Source of the DNA: Patescibacteria group bacterium
Lineage (GTDB): Bacteria > Patescibacteria > Paceibacteria > UBA9973 > UBA2103
NCBI GenBank assembly: GCA_018968865.1
Contig: JAGWZP010000002.1
Coordinates: 1-37,033 of the forward strand
DNA length: 37,033 nucleotides
Direction of reading: 5' to 3'
In this document: piece by piece, positions 21,987 to 29,362 of the stretch
Numbering within the stretch: the first letter of the stretch is position 1
Layout of the letters: every line of letters begins with the position of its first letter
Made by a program: the position numbers and the translations under genes
The notes under the pieces: model-generated
What the model was told of the DNA's origin: nothing
Database searches by the model: none
What the model saw: only the letters and a program-made list of their open reading frames with translations

Positions 21987-23036
21987 ATGAGCTTCGCTGA
22001 TTTTTTCCGAGACGAGAAAAAAAGTGAATCGGTCGTATTGATAGACATAGGAGCCGGCTCCGTTGCGGGTGCGTATGCGCAGTACGTCGAAGGCGAGCTG
22101 CCGGCTATTCTCTACACCGCGCGCCTTCCCATCGAGCCATGGGAGGACGAGTTACATGAGAAGGCGATGTTGCGCGCGCTGCAGGCGCTGGGCGATACGC
22201 TCATCCGCGAAGGCGCGCCGGCCCTTGCGCGCGCTACCGGCAGCGGCAGCGCCTCCGCCATCCTCGTTTCTATCGATGCACCGTGGCAAAAAACTTCGGT
22301 GCGCACCGAAGTATTTGAACAGGGTGAACCGTTCACCTTCACCCGAAGCCTCGTTGCCGCGGCCCTGAAAGAGACCAGCGTTGCGGCGCCGGGGCAGATG
22401 CTCGCCGACGAAAGCATCATCGGGACCATCCTCAACGGCTACGAGACGAATGATCCGTACGGAAAGAGGGCGCACCGTGCTTCAGTCGTCGTGCTCTCTT
22501 CGTTCATTGACGAGGCAGTCGCGAACAATATCATCGCGCTCTTGCGGGGCATCTATCACACGAAGCGCATCCTGCCCATCGCGGGCTCTTCGCTCCGCTT
22601 CCAGGCGATGCAGAGGGCGTTCCCGCATGAGCGCGATGCGCTTATTTTCGACGCCACCGGACCGCAGACGTCTGTCGCGCTTTTACGCAAGGGATTGTTC
22701 GTTTCTATTTCTGAAGTGCCGGCCACCGATACCGTCGAAGATTGGGTGGTACAGGTCGGCGATGAACTCGCCAAACTCGCGGGGCAGTACCCCCTGCCGC
22801 GGACGATATTCCTGCTCGCGCGCGAATCGGAGGTGGATGTCCTGCGGCAGGCGCTTGATACGACCGATCTCGCGAAGCTCTGGCTTTCGGACAATCCGCC
22901 CAAAATCGTCTCGGTCTTGGCGAGCCACATCATCGGGCTCGTGCGCCAGGCGACGACGACTCCGCCCGATCTCCTGCTCCTCCTTATGGCGCTTTTCCAC
23001 CATAAGCGCGACCTTGGGGGAGAGGCGGCAGACTGA
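21987..23036 (+). CDS. actin-fold (PilM/FtsA-like) protein, tentative
   Basis: 349 residues. The N-terminal VVLIDIGAGSVAGAYA resembles the phosphate-1 loop of ASKHA ATPases such as PilM and FtsA, and DALIFDATGPQTSVALLRKG could be the second phosphate loop. No signal peptide or membrane span is evident. TAGAAT (21975-21980) overlaps the alaS end and lies 6 nt before the ATG. The next gene codes for a one-span membrane protein, an arrangement like pilM with a membrane partner, which supports a scaffold role at the membrane. The family assignment is inference. Confidence 0.68.
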   Translation: MSFADFFRDEKKSESVVLIDIGAGSVAGAYAQYVEGELPAILYTARLPIEPWEDELHEKAMLRALQALGDTLIREGAPALARATGSGSASAILVSIDAPWQKTSVRTEVFEQGEPFTFTRSLVAAALKETSVAAPGQMLADESIIGTILNGYETNDPYGKRAHRASVVVLSSFIDEAVANNIIALLRGIYHTKRILPIAGSSLRFQAMQRAFPHERDALIFDATGPQTSVALLRKGLFVSISEVPATDTVEDWVVQVGDELAKLAGQYPLPRTIFLLARESEVDVLRQALDTTDLAKLWLSDNPPKIVSVLASHIIGLVRQATTTPPDLLLLLMALFHHKRDLGGEAAD

Positions 23037-23051
23037 TATACTATTTCCCAT

Positions 23052-24254
23052 ATGCGTACCCTTAACGACATCACTCCGCCGTCCCGCCGCAGAGAAGTAG
23101 AGCCAATGAGCCAAGCGGTCATAGCCAACCGCGAACGGCCGCCAAGATTCCCCTATACGATGCTGTTCGCCATCCTTCTCGTCATTGCCGCGTCTATCGG
23201 CGCGCTCTTCTATTTCTCCAGCGCCAAGGTTGACGTGACGCCGAATACCGTTTCCGCCGCGGTCCAAAGTTCGTTTACGGCGACCCAGAGTTCCGGCACC
23301 CTGCCGTTTGAGATCGTCACCGCGCAGAAGATAGCATCGCAGAGCATCAAAGGGAGCGGCACCAAGACCGTGAATTCCTCCGCTTCCGGGAACATCACCA
23401 TTTACAACACCCAGACGAAATCGCAAAAGCTCATCGCGAATACCCGCTTTGCAACCGCCGCGGGGCTCATCTTCCGCATCCACACGGCGGTGACCATACC
23501 GGGCGGCACGCCGGCAAAACCGGGGAGCACCACCGCGAAGGTCTACGCCGACCAGGCGGGCAGTACGTACAATGTCGGACCGACGTCGTTCACCATCCCC
23601 GGTTTCGCCGGAACGCCGCAAGAGAGCGCGGTCTATGGCCGTTCTACAAGCGCGATGACGGGCGGCGCCTCGGGGACCGTGCCGGTCATGGACCCGGCGC
23701 TTGAAATGCAAACGAAGAATGCGCTGAACACGGCGCTCGCGCCGGACCTGCTCACGAGCATCCAATCGCAGATACCGCAGGGCTACATACTGCTTCCCGG
23801 CGCGGCGACCACCACCTTCGAAGAGCTTCCACCCGAACCTTCTTCCACGACCGGCATGGTCGCCGTGAAGGAGCAGGGCACGATGACCGCGATCATCTTC
23901 CCGAATGCCGCGCTCGCCAAGGAGGTCGCCACCTCGGTGACCGGCCTCGGCTATCAGGGCGAGGCGCTCACGCTCGGACCCGCGACTGCGCTCACGCTCA
24001 CGCCGGACAGCGCTCTGCCGGACGCGAACACCTCCACCTTCTCCTTCCACCTTTCCGGCACGGCGTCGCTTATCTACACGGTGGATCCGACCCGCATTGC
24101 CGCCGCCGTGAGCGGGAAGACGAAAACGGCCGCCGAGGTAGCGCTTACGAACTATCCGGAGGTCAAGCGCGCGGTTATCATTCTCCGCCCGTTTTGGCGG
24201 CAAACCTTTCCCCAAGACCCTTCGAGCATCTCCATAACGGTGCTGAATCCCTAG
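23052..24254 (+). CDS. one-span membrane protein with baseplate-J-like extracytoplasmic domain
   Basis: 400 residues. A short basic cytoplasmic tail, one membrane span (about 37-57), then a long Ser/Thr/Ala-rich beta domain. The stretch GLIFRIHTAVTIPGGTPAKP, KVYADQAGSTYNVGPTSFTI, PGFAGTPQESAVYG resembles baseplate J/gp47-type proteins often annotated in CPR genomes; I infer this from pattern, without a search. TATACT (23037-23042) lies 9 nt before the ATG. Together with the actin-fold-like neighbour it may be part of an envelope or appendage apparatus. Confidence 0.7.
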   Translation: MRTLNDITPPSRRREVEPMSQAVIANRERPPRFPYTMLFAILLVIAASIGALFYFSSAKVDVTPNTVSAAVQSSFTATQSSGTLPFEIVTAQKIASQSIKGSGTKTVNSSASGNITIYNTQTKSQKLIANTRFATAAGLIFRIHTAVTIPGGTPAKPGSTTAKVYADQAGSTYNVGPTSFTIPGFAGTPQESAVYGRSTSAMTGGASGTVPVMDPALEMQTKNALNTALAPDLLTSIQSQIPQGYILLPGAATTTFEELPPEPSSTTGMVAVKEQGTMTAIIFPNAALAKEVATSVTGLGYQGEALTLGPATALTLTPDSALPDANTSTFSFHLSGTASLIYTVDPTRIAAAVSGKTKTAAEVALTNYPEVKRAVIILRPFWRQTFPQDPSSISITVLNP

Positions 24255-24261
24255 CCGCTAT

Positions 24262-24290
24262 TTGACGGCTCGAGAGACACCTGCTAGATT
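24262..24290 (+). promoter_or_regulatory. promoter of the ribosomal-protein operon
   Basis: -35 TTGACG (24262-24267), a 17-nt spacer, -10 TAGATT (24285-24290). A leader of about 25 nt follows, with GGAAGG in front of the infA ATG as a possible ribosome site. Unlike many genes in the window, this message has a leader. Confidence 0.7.
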
Positions 24291-24322
24291 GATGAAGTAC
24301 CTGCATGGAAGGCGATTCATAA

Positions 24323-24562
24323 ATGAGTGAAGGCGAAGAGACAAAATCGACGGTGACCGGAACCGTTGAAGAAGTGTTGCCGAACTCGCTTTTTCGTGTT
24401 CGCCTTCCGGCCATTGAGGAGGGGGGAGAAGGCGAGCTTGTGCTCGCGTATCTTGCAGGGAAAATGCGCCTCCACCGCATCCGCGTCCTGATGGGGGATT
24501 CGGTGGAGATGGTGCTTGACCCGTACGGGGGCCGTGCGAGGATCGTGCGCCGATTAACCTAA
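24323..24562 (+). CDS. infA: translation initiation factor IF-1
   Basis: 79-residue OB-fold protein that binds the ribosomal A site with IF-2 and IF-3. [40 protein letters not shown] and [18 protein letters not shown] follow the IF-1 pattern closely. It is the first gene of a nine-gene plus-strand operon and is followed by rpmJ, an order common in bacteria. Confidence 0.96.
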   Translation: MSEGEETKSTVTGTVEEVLPNSLFRVRLPAIEEGGEGELVLAYLAGKMRLHRIRVLMGDSVEMVLDPYGGRARIVRRLT

Positions 24563-24579
24563 TACATTCACTTTTTACA

Positions 24580-24696
24580 ATGAAAGTTCGTGCGTCTATC
24601 AAAGTTCAGCAGACTGGAGACCAACTCGTCCGCCGCGGCGGACGGCTCTATCGTATTAACAAGAAGAACCCGCGCCGCAAGGCGCGCCAGGGGTAA
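24580..24696 (+). CDS. rpmJ: ribosomal protein L36 (cysteine-free form)
   Basis: 38 residues: start [20 protein letters not shown], end [14 protein letters not shown]. This is the L36 pattern, but the zinc ligands (C-x2-C...C...H) are replaced, for example QQTGDQ where CKDCK is usual, so it is a zinc-free paralogue type. It lies between infA and rpsM, the usual operon position. Confidence 0.93.
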   Translation: MKVRASIKVQQTGDQLVRRGGRLYRINKKNPRRKARQG

Positions 24697-24706
24697 TTTT
24701 TTTCGT

Positions 24707-25087
24707 ATGCGTATTGCCGGCGTTACTCTTCCCGATACCAAGCAGCTCGCGTATTCGCTGCCGCTTATTTTCGGCATCGGCCCCACGCGCGCCCGCGACA
24801 TTTTGAAGCAGGTCGGCATTCCTGCGACAAAGAAAGGGAGCGAGCTTACCACCGACGAGGAGCAGAAAATCCGCGCGCTCGCGGAGGGATTCACCATCGA
24901 AGGCGAGCTTCGCCGCGAAATCGGTCAGAACATCAAACGGCTGAAGGACATCAAGTCGGCGCGCGGCGACCGGCACAGCCGCGGGCTCCCGGTGCGGGGC
25001 CAGCGCACGAAGACCAACTCGCGCACGCGCCGCGGCAACGTCCGCAAGACGATGACCTCGGGCCGCCGTACGCTCGAAAAGACCTAA
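24707..25087 (+). CDS. rpsM: ribosomal protein S13
   Basis: 126 residues, normal length. MRIAGVTLPDTKQLAYSLPL, FGIGPTRARDILKQVGI, the helix-turn segment and the basic C-terminus RGLPVRGQRTKTNSRTRRG contact 16S rRNA and the P-site tRNA. The start at 24707 gives the conserved RIAGV N-terminus; an in-frame start at 24590 would overlap rpmJ. rpsK begins 1 nt after the stop. Confidence 0.97.
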   Translation: MRIAGVTLPDTKQLAYSLPLIFGIGPTRARDILKQVGIPATKKGSELTTDEEQKIRALAEGFTIEGELRREIGQNIKRLKDIKSARGDRHSRGLPVRGQRTKTNSRTRRGNVRKTMTSGRRTLEKT

Positions 25088-25088
25088 T

Positions 25089-25523
25089 ATGGGGAAGAAA
25101 CGCATCATCAAGAAGAGCGGGAAGGGCATGGACCAGGGGCGCAAGGAGCGCGCCCTCTCAAAGGCGACCAAGCGCCACCTGGAGAAAGGCATCCTGCACA
25201 TCGACGCGACGTTCAACAACACGAAGGCCATCCTCACCGACGAGAAGGGCAACGCCATCGTCTCGTCGAGCGCAGGCGCGCTCGGCTTCTCCGGCGCGCG
25301 CAAGTCGACGCCGTACGCGGCGGCGAAGGTCGGCGAGTTCCTCGGCGAGAAGGGTATGATGATCGGGCTCAAGGAGGCGACGGTCATCATCCGCGGCGTC
25401 GGCGCCGGCCGCGAGTCGGTCCTCCGCGCGTTCTCGGGCAAGGGAGTGCAGATCAAGTCCATCAAGGACGTGACGCCGGTTCCGCACAACGGCCCGCGCC
25501 CGCCGAAGCCCCGCCGCGTGTAA
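25089..25523 (+). CDS. rpsK: ribosomal protein S11
   Basis: 144 residues. The core GILHIDATFNNTKAILTDEK, SAGALGFSGARKSTPYAA and the C-terminal DVTPVPHNGPRPPKPRRV are diagnostic of S11, which lines the platform of the 30S subunit. The basic N-terminal tail (KKRIIKKSGKGMDQGRKERA) is longer than in E. coli. It is tightly packed between rpsM and rpsD. Confidence 0.97.
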   Translation: MGKKRIIKKSGKGMDQGRKERALSKATKRHLEKGILHIDATFNNTKAILTDEKGNAIVSSSAGALGFSGARKSTPYAAAKVGEFLGEKGMMIGLKEATVIIRGVGAGRESVLRAFSGKGVQIKSIKDVTPVPHNGPRPPKPRRV

Positions 25524-25535
25524 TTTACATACTGT

Positions 25536-26147
25536 ATGAAAACCGGACCACGATACAAAATAGCGAAGCGCCTCGGCGCGACCGTCTTTGAGAAAGCGCA
25601 AACGCAGAAGTTTGCGCTGTCTGCCGACCGCAGTGCGAAGAACAAGAAGCGCAGCCGCGGCCGCCAGAGCGAGTACGGCAAGCAGATGCTGGAAAAGCAG
25701 AAGGTGCGCGTCACCTACGGGCTCACCGAGCGCCAGTTCCGCAACTACGTGCGCAAGGCGCTTGAGGCGCACAGCGCCGCGCCGAAAGACCGCCTCCACG
25801 AGCTCCTCGAGCTCCGCCTCGACAACGTCGTCTGGCGCCTCGGCCTCGCGCAGACGCGGCGCGGCGCCCGCCAGATGGTCGCGCACGGCCACGTGATGGT
25901 CGGCGGCAAGAAGAGCCGTGTGCCGTCGCAGGCGCTCTCGGTGGGCGACGTCATCGCGGTGCGCGAGGGCTCCAAGGAGCACGGCGTACTCGTCGGCTTC
26001 GCGGAGAAGTTCGCCGAGCGCCCGCTCCCGTCGTGGCTCATGTGGGACGCGAAGAAGATGGAGGGCGCTGTGTTGGAGCGTCCGACAAGCTCGTCGGCCG
26101 ATCCGGCGGGCGACCTCGTCGCGGTGCTCTCGTTCTACACGAGATAA
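25536..26147 (+). CDS. rpsD: ribosomal protein S4 (no zinc motif)
   Basis: 203 residues. It is a primary 16S rRNA-binding protein. The N-terminal region (MKTGPRYKIAKRLGATVF) lacks the cysteines of zinc-binding S4. The S4 RNA-binding domain is clear (RLDNVVWRLGLAQTRRGARQ, MVAHGHVMVGGKKSRVPSQA). The C-terminal LPSWLMWD fits the family. S4 often regulates this operon in other bacteria; no such site was identified here. Confidence 0.96.
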   Translation: MKTGPRYKIAKRLGATVFEKAQTQKFALSADRSAKNKKRSRGRQSEYGKQMLEKQKVRVTYGLTERQFRNYVRKALEAHSAAPKDRLHELLELRLDNVVWRLGLAQTRRGARQMVAHGHVMVGGKKSRVPSQALSVGDVIAVREGSKEHGVLVGFAEKFAERPLPSWLMWDAKKMEGAVLERPTSSSADPAGDLVAVLSFYTR

Positions 26148-26193
26148 TCAGGTATAGTAGATTTCAGTATTAATTGGTAATTACGATTGCGTT

Positions 26194-27141
26194 ATGGAAT
26201 ACCACATCACCCTACCGAGTAAGCCCCGTATCGTTTCTGAAGAAGGACTGCAGGGCGTCTACGAAATAGATTCGCTCTATCCGGGCTACGGGCACACGCT
26301 GGGCAACAGCTTGCGCCGCATTATCCTTTCCTCGCTCCCGGGCGCGGCCGTGACGCAGGTCAAGATAGAAGGCGTCCCGCACGAGTTCGCCACGCTCGAC
26401 GGCGTCCGCGAGACCGTCATGGAGATTTTGCTTAACTTGAAGCGCGTGCATTTCGTGCTCCACGGCGACGAGCCGCAGACCATATCGCTTATGGCGAAGG
26501 GCAGCGGGGAAGTCACGGCAAAGGACTTCAATCTCCCGAGCCAAGTGGAGATTAAGAATCCGGAGCAGCACATCTGCGACATGTCGGGCAAGTCGGTGCT
26601 GGAACTTGAAGCGACGATTGAACGCGGACTCGGCTACGTCTCCCGCGAAGTGCTCACCAAGGACAAGGTGGACATCGGCACCATCGCGCTCGATGCGACC
26701 TTCACCCCCATCCGCCGCGTGAATTACGAAGTGGAGAACATGCGCGTCGGCGACCGCACGGACTTCAACCGCCTGCGCATCCTTATTGAAACGAACGGCA
26801 CCATCGCGCCGCGCCAGGCGCTCGAGCAGGCGATTGAGACCATGATCCACCAGCTCCGCGCCGTCATCGGCTTCCAGGAGAACGAGCCGGTCGCTCCCGC
26901 AGGTTCTGCAAAGGCATCGGAAGGCACGACCGAAGCGACCAAGGTCAAGGTCGCCGATATGGGACTCTCGGCGCGCGTCGTCACTTCGCTTGAAGGTGCG
27001 GGCATTAAGTCCGCGGCCGGCCTCGCGCGCAAGACGGCCAGCGCGCTCAAGGAGCTGGACGGCATCGGCGAGAAGGCGATTGAGGAGATCTCGGAGGCGC
27101 TCGCGGGTCACGGCCTCACGCTGAAGCCTGAAGCCGAATAA
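26194..27141 (+). CDS. rpoA: RNA polymerase alpha subunit
   Basis: 315 residues. The N-terminal assembly domain (YPGYGHTLGNSLRRIILSSL, GAAVTQVKIEGVPHEFATLD) is followed by a linker rich in Ala/Glu/Thr and a C-terminal domain (ADMGLSARVVTSLEGAGIKS, LKELDGIGEKAIEEISEAL) of helix-hairpin-helix type that contacts DNA and activators. A TATAGT box at 26153-26158 in the 46-nt gap after rpsD could provide an additional promoter with a 35-nt leader. Confidence 0.97.
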   Translation: MEYHITLPSKPRIVSEEGLQGVYEIDSLYPGYGHTLGNSLRRIILSSLPGAAVTQVKIEGVPHEFATLDGVRETVMEILLNLKRVHFVLHGDEPQTISLMAKGSGEVTAKDFNLPSQVEIKNPEQHICDMSGKSVLELEATIERGLGYVSREVLTKDKVDIGTIALDATFTPIRRVNYEVENMRVGDRTDFNRLRILIETNGTIAPRQALEQAIETMIHQLRAVIGFQENEPVAPAGSAKASEGTTEATKVKVADMGLSARVVTSLEGAGIKSAAGLARKTASALKELDGIGEKAIEEISEALAGHGLTLKPEAE

Positions 27142-27146
27142 TTACC

Positions 27147-27500
27147 ATGGCGTTTACTAAAAAAGCACAGACCTTCCATCGCGAGACCGGCCAGCGCGCG
27201 GCGCTCATCCGTTCGCTCGCGCGCTCCCTCGTGCTGGAGGAGCGCATTTCTACCACCGAGGCGAAGGCCAAGGCACTCCGCCCCTTTGTGGAACGGCTCG
27301 TCACGTATGCGAAGACGAATACGCTCGCGAGCCGCCGGCTCGCGATAAAGCGCATCCACGACAAGGAGGCGGTGCAGAAGCTCTTCGGCACCATCGGCCC
27401 GCGCTATGCGGACCGAAAGGGCGGTTACACGCGCGTGGTCAAGCGCACGGAGCGCGGGAGTAACGATGCCCGCAAACTTGCGTACATCGCTTTTGTCTAG
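27147..27500 (+). CDS. rplQ: ribosomal protein L17
   Basis: 117 residues. The family pattern is clear: QRAALIRSLARSLVLEERIS, TTEAKAKALRPFVERLVTYA, GPRYADRKGGYTRVVKR. L17 lies near the exit tunnel of the 50S subunit. It follows rpoA by 5 nt, the usual bacterial order. Confidence 0.97.
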   Translation: MAFTKKAQTFHRETGQRAALIRSLARSLVLEERISTTEAKAKALRPFVERLVTYAKTNTLASRRLAIKRIHDKEAVQKLFGTIGPRYADRKGGYTRVVKRTERGSNDARKLAYIAFV

Positions 27501-27516
27501 TATGCATAGCACTGTT

Positions 27517-27888
27517 ATGACCAGCAACACCAAACCAGCTCCAAGCACCTACACCATTGATGCGACCGACCGCACCCTCGGCCGCGTGTGTAGCGAGGCG
27601 GCGAGCGCGCTCTTGGGCAAGAAGTCGGTGCACTTCGCCAAGAATCAGGCGCTCCCGATACAGGTGACGGTCAACAATGCGAGCAAGCTCCACATCACTA
27701 TCCGCCGCAAGGAGGGCAAGGTGTACACCCGCTACACCGGCCACCCGGGAGGACTCTATTTCACGACAATGGAAGAGATGATGGCGAAGAAGGGCATCGC
27801 CGAGGTGGTCAAGAAGACCGTGGACGGCATGATCCCGCGCAACAAGCTCCGCAAGTTGCGCATGAAGAATCTCGTCGTCAACGCCTAA
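27517..27888 (+). CDS. rplM: ribosomal protein L13, short form
   Basis: 123 residues from ATG 27517; ATG 27502, 1 nt after the rplQ stop, would add five residues and is equally possible. TYTIDATDRTLGRVCSEAAS, KLHITIRRKEGKVYTRYTGH, YFTTMEEMMAKKGIAEVVKK and GMIPRNKLRKLRMKNLVV match L13. The usual C-terminal extension (about 15-20 residues with a GPEHPH-type motif) is missing, a modest truncation. rpsI follows 4 nt later, the classic rplM-rpsI pair. Confidence 0.94.
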   Translation: MTSNTKPAPSTYTIDATDRTLGRVCSEAASALLGKKSVHFAKNQALPIQVTVNNASKLHITIRRKEGKVYTRYTGHPGGLYFTTMEEMMAKKGIAEVVKKTVDGMIPRNKLRKLRMKNLVVNA

Positions 27889-27892
27889 TAAT

Positions 27893-28291
27893 ATGCCGCT
27901 CAAACATTTCATCACCGCCGTCGGACGCCGCAAGACCGCTATCGCGAGCGTGCGCATGGCAAAGGCCGACAAGCCGTCGCTCATCGTGAACGGCAAGAAT
28001 CCGAGGGAGTATTTCAAAACAGATTTGCGTGCGCTCATCGCTATTGAAGCGCTCGCGAAGGCCGAGAGCGCTGAGGCCTACGCTGTCACGGCGCATGTCT
28101 CGGGCGGCGGCATTGCCGCGCAGGCAGACGCCGTCCGCCATGCTATCAGCCGCGCACTCATCAAGGCGGAGCCGAACACGCGCGCGGTGCTCAAGGCCGC
28201 GAAGTTCCTCAAGCGCGACCCGCGCGCCAAGGAGCGCAAGAAGCCGGGCCTCAAGAAAGCCCGCAAGGCCCCGCAGTGGTCGAAGCGCTAA
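27893..28291 (+). CDS. rpsI: ribosomal protein S9
   Basis: 132 residues. AVGRRKTAIASVRM at the N-terminus, VSGGGIAAQADAVRHAISRA in the middle and the basic tail ending APQWSKR (S9 proteins end in SKR, reaching the P-site tRNA) are diagnostic. It is the last gene of the operon; its TAA is part of the terminator stem that follows. Confidence 0.97.
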   Translation: MPLKHFITAVGRRKTAIASVRMAKADKPSLIVNGKNPREYFKTDLRALIAIEALAKAESAEAYAVTAHVSGGGIAAQADAVRHAISRALIKAEPNTRAVLKAAKFLKRDPRAKERKKPGLKKARKAPQWSKR

Positions 28292-28308
28292 AAGCCAATT
28301 GGCTTTTT
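28290..28308 (+). terminator. terminator overlapping the rpsI stop
   Basis: Stem AAAAGCC / GGCTTTT with loop AATT, running into TTTTT. It ends the ribosomal operon, starting at the second base of the rpsI stop codon. Confidence 0.75.
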
Positions 28309-28425
28309 GGACGCGGAGACAGCCGGAGCGATGTTTCGCCAGCAGGCGAAACCGCGAGGCGGGGTCGCGGAATTCCGAGAGCGACGGCGAACGGAATATC
28401 CGTGACGTAAGCGCTAGATTCTCAC
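28309..28425 (+). ncRNA. candidate structured RNA between two terminators (tentative)
   Basis: This 117-nt GC-rich stretch has no convincing reading frame but at least three neighbouring hairpins: GTTTCGCC-AGCA-GGCGAAAC (28333-28352), CCGCGA/TCGCGG (28352-28370) and TTCCG/CGGAA (near 28373-28396). A strong terminator follows at 28426. It may be a small RNA or only spacer; no family is recognised. Confidence 0.3.
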
Positions 28426-28459
28426 AACCGGCTCTCGATTACGAGAGCCGGTTTGTTTT
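28426..28459 (+). terminator. strong intrinsic terminator
   Basis: Perfect 12-bp stem AACCGGCTCTCG / CGAGAGCCGGTT, loop ATTA, followed by TGTTTT. It isolates the ribosomal operon from the accessory island. Confidence 0.9.
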
Positions 28460-28470
28460 ACCCCCGCTAT

Positions 28471-28521
28471 CCGGCTCGGGAGGCGTGGAGGATTTGACAA
28501 ATGAGTTGTAATGTGTATAAT
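28471..28521 (+). promoter_or_regulatory. conserved block plus promoter, copy 1
   Basis: CCGGCTCGGGAGGCGTGGAG (28471-28490) lies 3 nt before -35 TTGACA (28494-28499); a 16-nt spacer leads to -10 TATAAT (28516-28521). The same block precedes the -35 of two other small genes (29723 and 30356). The transcribed leader then has a small hairpin CTCGTC-ATGG-GACGAG. Confidence 0.85.
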
Positions 28522-28564
28522 ACTTTTACTCGTCATGGGACGAGCTTTTGAGAGGGAGATCTTT

Positions 28565-28957
28565 ATGGGGACACTACAAGACGCTCTTCACACCGCAGGG
28601 GTTGCGTCAGAGAAACAAGTCTGCGAATTGCAGGCAGAAATCCAACTGCGGGCAGAGGTGGAGGCGGCACAGCGTCTTAAGCCGACGAAAGAGAAAGAGA
28701 AGAGACTCGGCATCTTGCGCGAGACCTCGTCTCCGGATACTTTCCGACGTGAAGCGCGCAAACTCCTGCTCCAGTGGCCCGACCTTGTGCAAGAATTGCT
28801 AAATATCGCGCACGCACAAGGCATGCACCAGAAGAAGGACAAGGGCGGCACTCGTCTTATTGCCAACCTGTACCAAGTGAGAGAATCACTTCAGCAGGCT
28901 GGATTGTCAGACGAAGCCAGGGAAGCGCTTGTCAGCAAGTTGTTACCCAAGAAGTAG
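28565..28957 (+). CDS. small helical protein of the accessory island, unknown
   Basis: 130 residues, Lys/Glu/Gln-rich and predicted mostly helical (KQVCELQAEIQLRAEVEAAQ, RLKPTKEKEKRLGIL), with no signal peptide or membrane span. The family is not recognised. The start at 28565 is supported by AGGGAG about 8 nt upstream, a real Shine-Dalgarno site, and by the canonical promoter 44 nt upstream. A longer frame from 28511 would begin inside the -10 box. It is followed by a 9-codon reading frame and a terminator. Confidence 0.72.
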   Translation: MGTLQDALHTAGVASEKQVCELQAEIQLRAEVEAAQRLKPTKEKEKRLGILRETSSPDTFRREARKLLLQWPDLVQELLNIAHAQGMHQKKDKGGTRLIANLYQVRESLQQAGLSDEAREALVSKLLPKK

Positions 28958-28988
28958 GCTATACCCTAACCGTAAGGAGACCCAAAAT

Positions 28989-29018
28989 ATGAGTGCGCCC
29001 ACACCGCAGCCGACGTAA
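28989..29018 (+). CDS. possible 9-residue micro-ORF with strong ribosome site
   Basis: AAGGAG (28974-28979) precedes ATG 28989 by 9 nt. The frame codes for MSAPTPQPT and its stop lies in the loop of the terminator at 29008-29039. The ribosome site is better than at most genes in the window. It could be a microprotein, a leader-type peptide, or the rest of a lost gene. Short and uncertain. Confidence 0.3.
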   Translation: MSAPTPQPT

Positions 29019-29039
29019 CGAATCGTCGGCTTTTCTTTT
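29008..29039 (+). terminator. intrinsic terminator
   Basis: Stem AGCCGACG / CGTCGGCT with loop TAACGAAT, then TTTCTTTT. Ends the first transcript of the island. Confidence 0.88.
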
Positions 29040-29301
29040 CGCGCCATCCTTAAACCCACCAAGGTCCACCCTCGACACATTCCACCCCCGCCATCATTCC
29101 GGCCCGGGCAGAACCATATCAAAATTCAAATCTCACTATCTACATCCGGTCGGAAAAGATAGGGAGATTCAGAAAGGCACCTTCCGCAAGATCCGCCCCC
29201 TTCACCGAATATTGTTATTACTAGACGGTCGTCGGTTGATAACAATATTCCCAACCCGAGGGGTCGGGGAGATTTCCAAGCTATTGAACCATTACGCAAA
29301 A
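29040..29301. other. non-coding stretch with long inverted repeat
   Basis: About 260 nt without a convincing gene; the frame 28993-29313 has no ribosome site and low-complexity, atypical composition. The notable object is a perfect 12-bp inverted repeat GAATATTGTTAT / ATAACAATATTC (29207-29218 and 29239-29250) with a 20-nt loop, flanked by C-rich and G-rich runs. There is no T-run behind it, so it is not a normal terminator. A degenerate CCGGCCCGGGCAG near 29099 may be a decayed copy of the island's conserved block. Confidence 0.55.
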
Positions 29302-29336
29302 TTGACATACTGAATGTAATATGCTATTTTGCATAT
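29302..29336 (+). promoter_or_regulatory. promoter with palindrome centred on the -10 box
   Basis: -35 TTGACA (29302-29307), 17 nt, -10 TATTTT (29325-29330). The inverted repeat ATATGC-N6-GCATAT (29319-29336) brackets the -10 exactly, which suggests a repressor operator. The leader then holds CCCTATAGGG, overlapping the Shine-Dalgarno AGGGAG. Confidence 0.78.
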
Positions 29337-29362
29337 AGTCCAAACCCTATAGGGAGAACCAG

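Noticed and set aside
22683..24215. 510-codon frame opposite the baseplate-J-like and actin-fold-like genes
   Set aside because: Arg/Gly-rich shadow without start signals, crossing two well-supported plus-strand genes and their promoter.
28993..29313. 106-codon frame in the non-coding gap
   Set aside because: No ribosome site or -10 box, composition unlike the neighbours, and it crosses a terminator and the -35 box of the next gene.
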